Shown: positions 13,280 through 14,867 of the stretch, piece by piece
How the letters are laid out: every line of letters starts with the position of its first letter
How positions within the stretch are numbered: the first letter of the stretch is position 1
Assembly (NCBI GenBank): GCA_020049245.1
Contig: JAIFLB010000073.1
Location: forward strand, 1-14,867
DNA length: 14,867 nt
Direction: 5' to 3'
From: Betaproteobacteria bacterium
GTDB lineage: Bacteria > Pseudomonadota > Gammaproteobacteria > Burkholderiales > Thiobacillaceae
The notes under the pieces: generated by a model
The model's database searches: none
What the model was told of the DNA's origin: nothing
The model's input: the letters and a program-made list of their open reading frames with translations, nothing else
Made by a program: the position numbers and the translations under genes

Positions 13280-13915
13280 TTACCTACCGGTGTCGTAACC
13301 CGGCGCAGCTTGTCCCTCGTTGCTGCCGCCAAAATCGACTTTTGGCGGTGCACTGATCGCTTTTTCGTTCTCCACTGTGAAATTCGCTTTCGCCTGGTGG
13401 CCAAACATCATCGCGGTCAGGTTGCTGGGGAAGGAACGCACCGTGATGTTGTAGTCCTTGACCGTTTCAATGTAACGATTGCGGGCCACGGTGATGCGGT
13501 TTTCGGTGCCTTCCAGTTGCGCTTGCAGGTCTCTGAAGCCGGCATCGGCTTTTAGCTGCGGGTAGTTTTCCGAGACCACCAGCAGGCGACTCAGGGCGCT
13601 GGAAAGCTCACCTTGGGCGGCCTGAAATTTTTCCAGTGCTGCCGGGTCGTTGACCAGTTCCGGTGTCGCCGCGATCTGGCCGACACGAGCGCGAGCGGCG
13701 GTGACTTCAGTCAATACCTTGGCTTCATGCGCAGCGTAGCCTTTGACGGTATTGACCAGATTTGGCACCAGGTCGGCGCGGCGCTGATACTGGTTGAGCA
13801 CTTCCGACCAGCCGGCCTTGATTGCTTCATCCTGCGCTTGCAAGGTGTTGTAGCCACAACCGTTAAGGCTCAGTACAGAAAGTAACATGACGAACGAAAT
13901 CAATATTTTGCGCAT
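13280..13915 (-). CDS. lemA: LemA family protein (predicted lipoprotein)
   Basis: 211 residues. The N-terminus is hydrophobic and ends in LNGC with C20 as the candidate lipidated cysteine. Asn before the Gly is unusual for a lipobox, and the segment may instead remain as a membrane anchor, as in other LemA proteins. The LemA signature follows at once: GYNTLQAQDEAIKAGWSEVLNQYQRRADLVPNLVNTVKGYAAHE, and later ALSRLLVVSENYPQLKAD and EGTENRITVARNRYIETVKDYN. The fold is a long helical bundle. The tail (SAPPKVDFGG...) is typical. Function is unknown; it is often next to TPM-domain (YgcG-like) genes, but here none follows. It lies 28 bp after the uracil-DNA glycosylase gene and is probably the last gene of a rimI-udg-lemA operon. 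Confidence 0.93.
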   Translation of the reverse strand: MRKILISFVMLLSVLSLNGCGYNTLQAQDEAIKAGWSEVLNQYQRRADLVPNLVNTVKGYAAHEAKVLTEVTAARARVGQIAATPELVNDPAALEKFQAAQGELSSALSRLLVVSENYPQLKADAGFRDLQAQLEGTENRITVARNRYIETVKDYNITVRSFPSNLTAMMFGHQAKANFTVENEKAISAPPKVDFGGSNEGQAAPGYDTGR

Positions 13916-13943
13916 TGCTTTTCCCGTTATGGATAAGGTTTTT

Positions 13944-14756
13944 TCAAGTCTTCAATGACTGCATCGTATCGCGAGCCAGAACCAGATCTTCCCAGACTTT
14001 GGCTTTGTCCAGCGGGTTACGCAGCAGGTAAGCCGGATGATAGGTCACCACCAGCGGCACGCCGCGATAGCGATGCAACTGGCCGCGCAGTTTGCCGATT
14101 GGCGTATCGGTGGCAAGCAGGCTTTGCGCGGCGAAGCGACCCAGCGCCACGATCAACTTGGGCTGGATGAGTTCGATCTGGCGTTCCAGATAGGGCAGAC
14201 AGGCGGCGACTTCTTCCGGTTTCGGGTCACGGTTGGCCGGCGGCCGCGATTTCAGTACGTTGGCGATGAATACATTGTTGCCGCGTGCGAGGCCGATCGC
14301 GGCCAGGATTGCATCCAGCAATTTGCCGGCATCCCCGACAAACGGTTCACCCTGGCGATCTTCGTTGGCGCCTGGTGCTTCACCGATGAACAGCCAATCG
14401 GCATGCGGATCGCCGATGCCCGGCACAGCTTGTGTGCGGGATTTGGCTAGGTCACAGCGGGTACAGGCTTGAATCGCGGCATTCAGCGCAGTCCAGTCCA
14501 TTTCGCCTATGCGATGCATCTCTTCAGTCGGCGCGACCGGGACGGCCTTCGGTAACTCAGGCTTTAGCAATACGGCCGGCGGCTGGGGTGCAGGGGCAGG
14601 GCGGGGTGGTGGTGCAGCAGTTGTCGGAGCGGTAGTTGAGTGTTCCGGCTGTTGCACCGCAACTTCCTGCTCGAGTGCAACTTGCACCGGTGTGCGCAGC
14701 CGCCATGCCGGCCACAAGCCGAGTACCTGCAAGCGGTCCTGTCTTGAAAGGCTCAT
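13944..14756 (-). CDS. Uracil-DNA glycosylase, family 4 type
   Basis: 270 residues. The C-terminal two thirds are a UDG fold with motif A GEAPGANED (residues 125-133), FVGDAGKLLDAIL (139-151), the NVLKSRPPANRDPKPEEVAAC segment (166-186) and motif B HPAYLLRNP (240-248). It removes uracil from DNA as the first step of base excision repair. Family 4 enzymes carry a [4Fe-4S] cluster on four cysteines; C98 and C101 (CTRC) and C186 are present, but the position matching Thermus C86 is Ser (S170, TCG at 14249-14247). The first 80 residues are a family-specific extension with a Pro/Ala-rich linker (about 41-75). The stop of rimI lies 13 bp upstream on the same strand, so co-transcription is likely. 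ATG at 14756 has AAGG about 9-10 bases before it on the coding strand. Confidence 0.93.
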   Translation of the reverse strand: MSLSRQDRLQVLGLWPAWRLRTPVQVALEQEVAVQQPEHSTTAPTTAAPPPRPAPAPQPPAVLLKPELPKAVPVAPTEEMHRIGEMDWTALNAAIQACTRCDLAKSRTQAVPGIGDPHADWLFIGEAPGANEDRQGEPFVGDAGKLLDAILAAIGLARGNNVFIANVLKSRPPANRDPKPEEVAACLPYLERQIELIQPKLIVALGRFAAQSLLATDTPIGKLRGQLHRYRGVPLVVTYHPAYLLRNPLDKAKVWEDLVLARDTMQSLKT

Positions 14757-14769
14757 GCCGACATTCGCA

Positions 14770-14867
14770 TCAAAACAGCATCCGCATTACCAGCGCGTCT
14801 TCCGCGCCATGGTCGGATGGGTAATAGCCTTTGCGCAGCGCGATGGTTTCAAAGCCGAGACGCTGGT
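14770..14867 (-). CDS. rimI: Ribosomal-protein-alanine N-acetyltransferase RimI (C-terminal end only)
   Basis: The minus strand is open from the window edge to a TGA at 14772-14770, giving 31 residues. They read QRLGFETIALRKGYYPS followed by DHGAEDALVMRMLF, the end of the GNAT motif B region of RimI (LGFE...R..YYP...EDALVM). RimI acetylates the N-terminal alanine of ribosomal protein S18. Position directly upstream of a uracil-DNA glycosylase gene is a familiar proteobacterial order. Motif A with the acetyl-CoA site lies outside the window, so another GNAT is formally possible. Confidence 0.82.
   Translation of the reverse strand, partial: QRLGFETIALRKGYYPSDHGAEDALVMRMLF

Overview
This window looks like a chromosomal housekeeping stretch from a moderately GC-rich Gram-negative proteobacterium, most likely a betaproteobacterium. 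The grounds are gene content and order: smpB divergent from ratA-rnfH with guaB and guaA close by, a YffB/ArsC-like gene upstream of dapE and prmB, rimI followed by a family 4 uracil-DNA glycosylase, plus periplasmic and lipoprotein-type signal sequences. The assignment is an inference from synteny and protein style; no rRNA or tRNA is present to fix it. Coding density is very high. The longest non-coding stretch is about 150 bp (9278-9428), so there is no gene-free region above 300 bp.

Layout. (1) 3-650 (+): C-terminal half of a sigma-54-dependent NtrC-type activator, cut by the window edge. (2) 693-4867 (-): in transcription order, a YffB/ArsC-like thioredoxin-fold protein, a secreted DUF302 protein, dapE and prmB, tightly packed or overlapping; then, after an 83-bp gap, a CmpX-like multi-helix membrane protein and a membrane-anchored retropepsin-like aspartic protease. 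(3) 4914-6400 (+): GNAT acetyltransferase, ispF (isoprenoid synthesis) and thpR (2'-5' RNA ligase-like phosphodiesterase). (4) 6427-7970 (-): smpB (trans-translation) then mnmH/selU (tRNA 2-selenouridine synthase). (5) 8092-8846 (+): ratA and rnfH/ratB, overlapping by 4 bp. (6) 8909-9277 (-): small DUF4398-like lipoprotein. (7) 9429-13224 (+): guaB, a minimal nucleotidyltransferase (MNT), a HEPN-domain protein and guaA. (8) 13280-14867 (-): rimI (partial), a family 4-type uracil-DNA glycosylase and lemA, meeting guaA at a probable bidirectional terminator.

Most genes are textbook. The most unusual feature is the MNT-HEPN pair, a toxin-antitoxin-like module, sitting in the same orientation between guaB and guaA. 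It is joined to guaB by a 7-bp gap and followed by guaA after 29 bp, so it is probably co-transcribed with GMP synthesis. Other points worth checking are a uracil-DNA glycosylase with Ser at the position of one of the four usual Fe-S cysteines, and short 9-13 bp tandem repeats at four separate gene boundaries, one of which spans the dapE stop codon and the start of prmB. No insertion sequence, prophage, CRISPR array, tRNA or rRNA was found.
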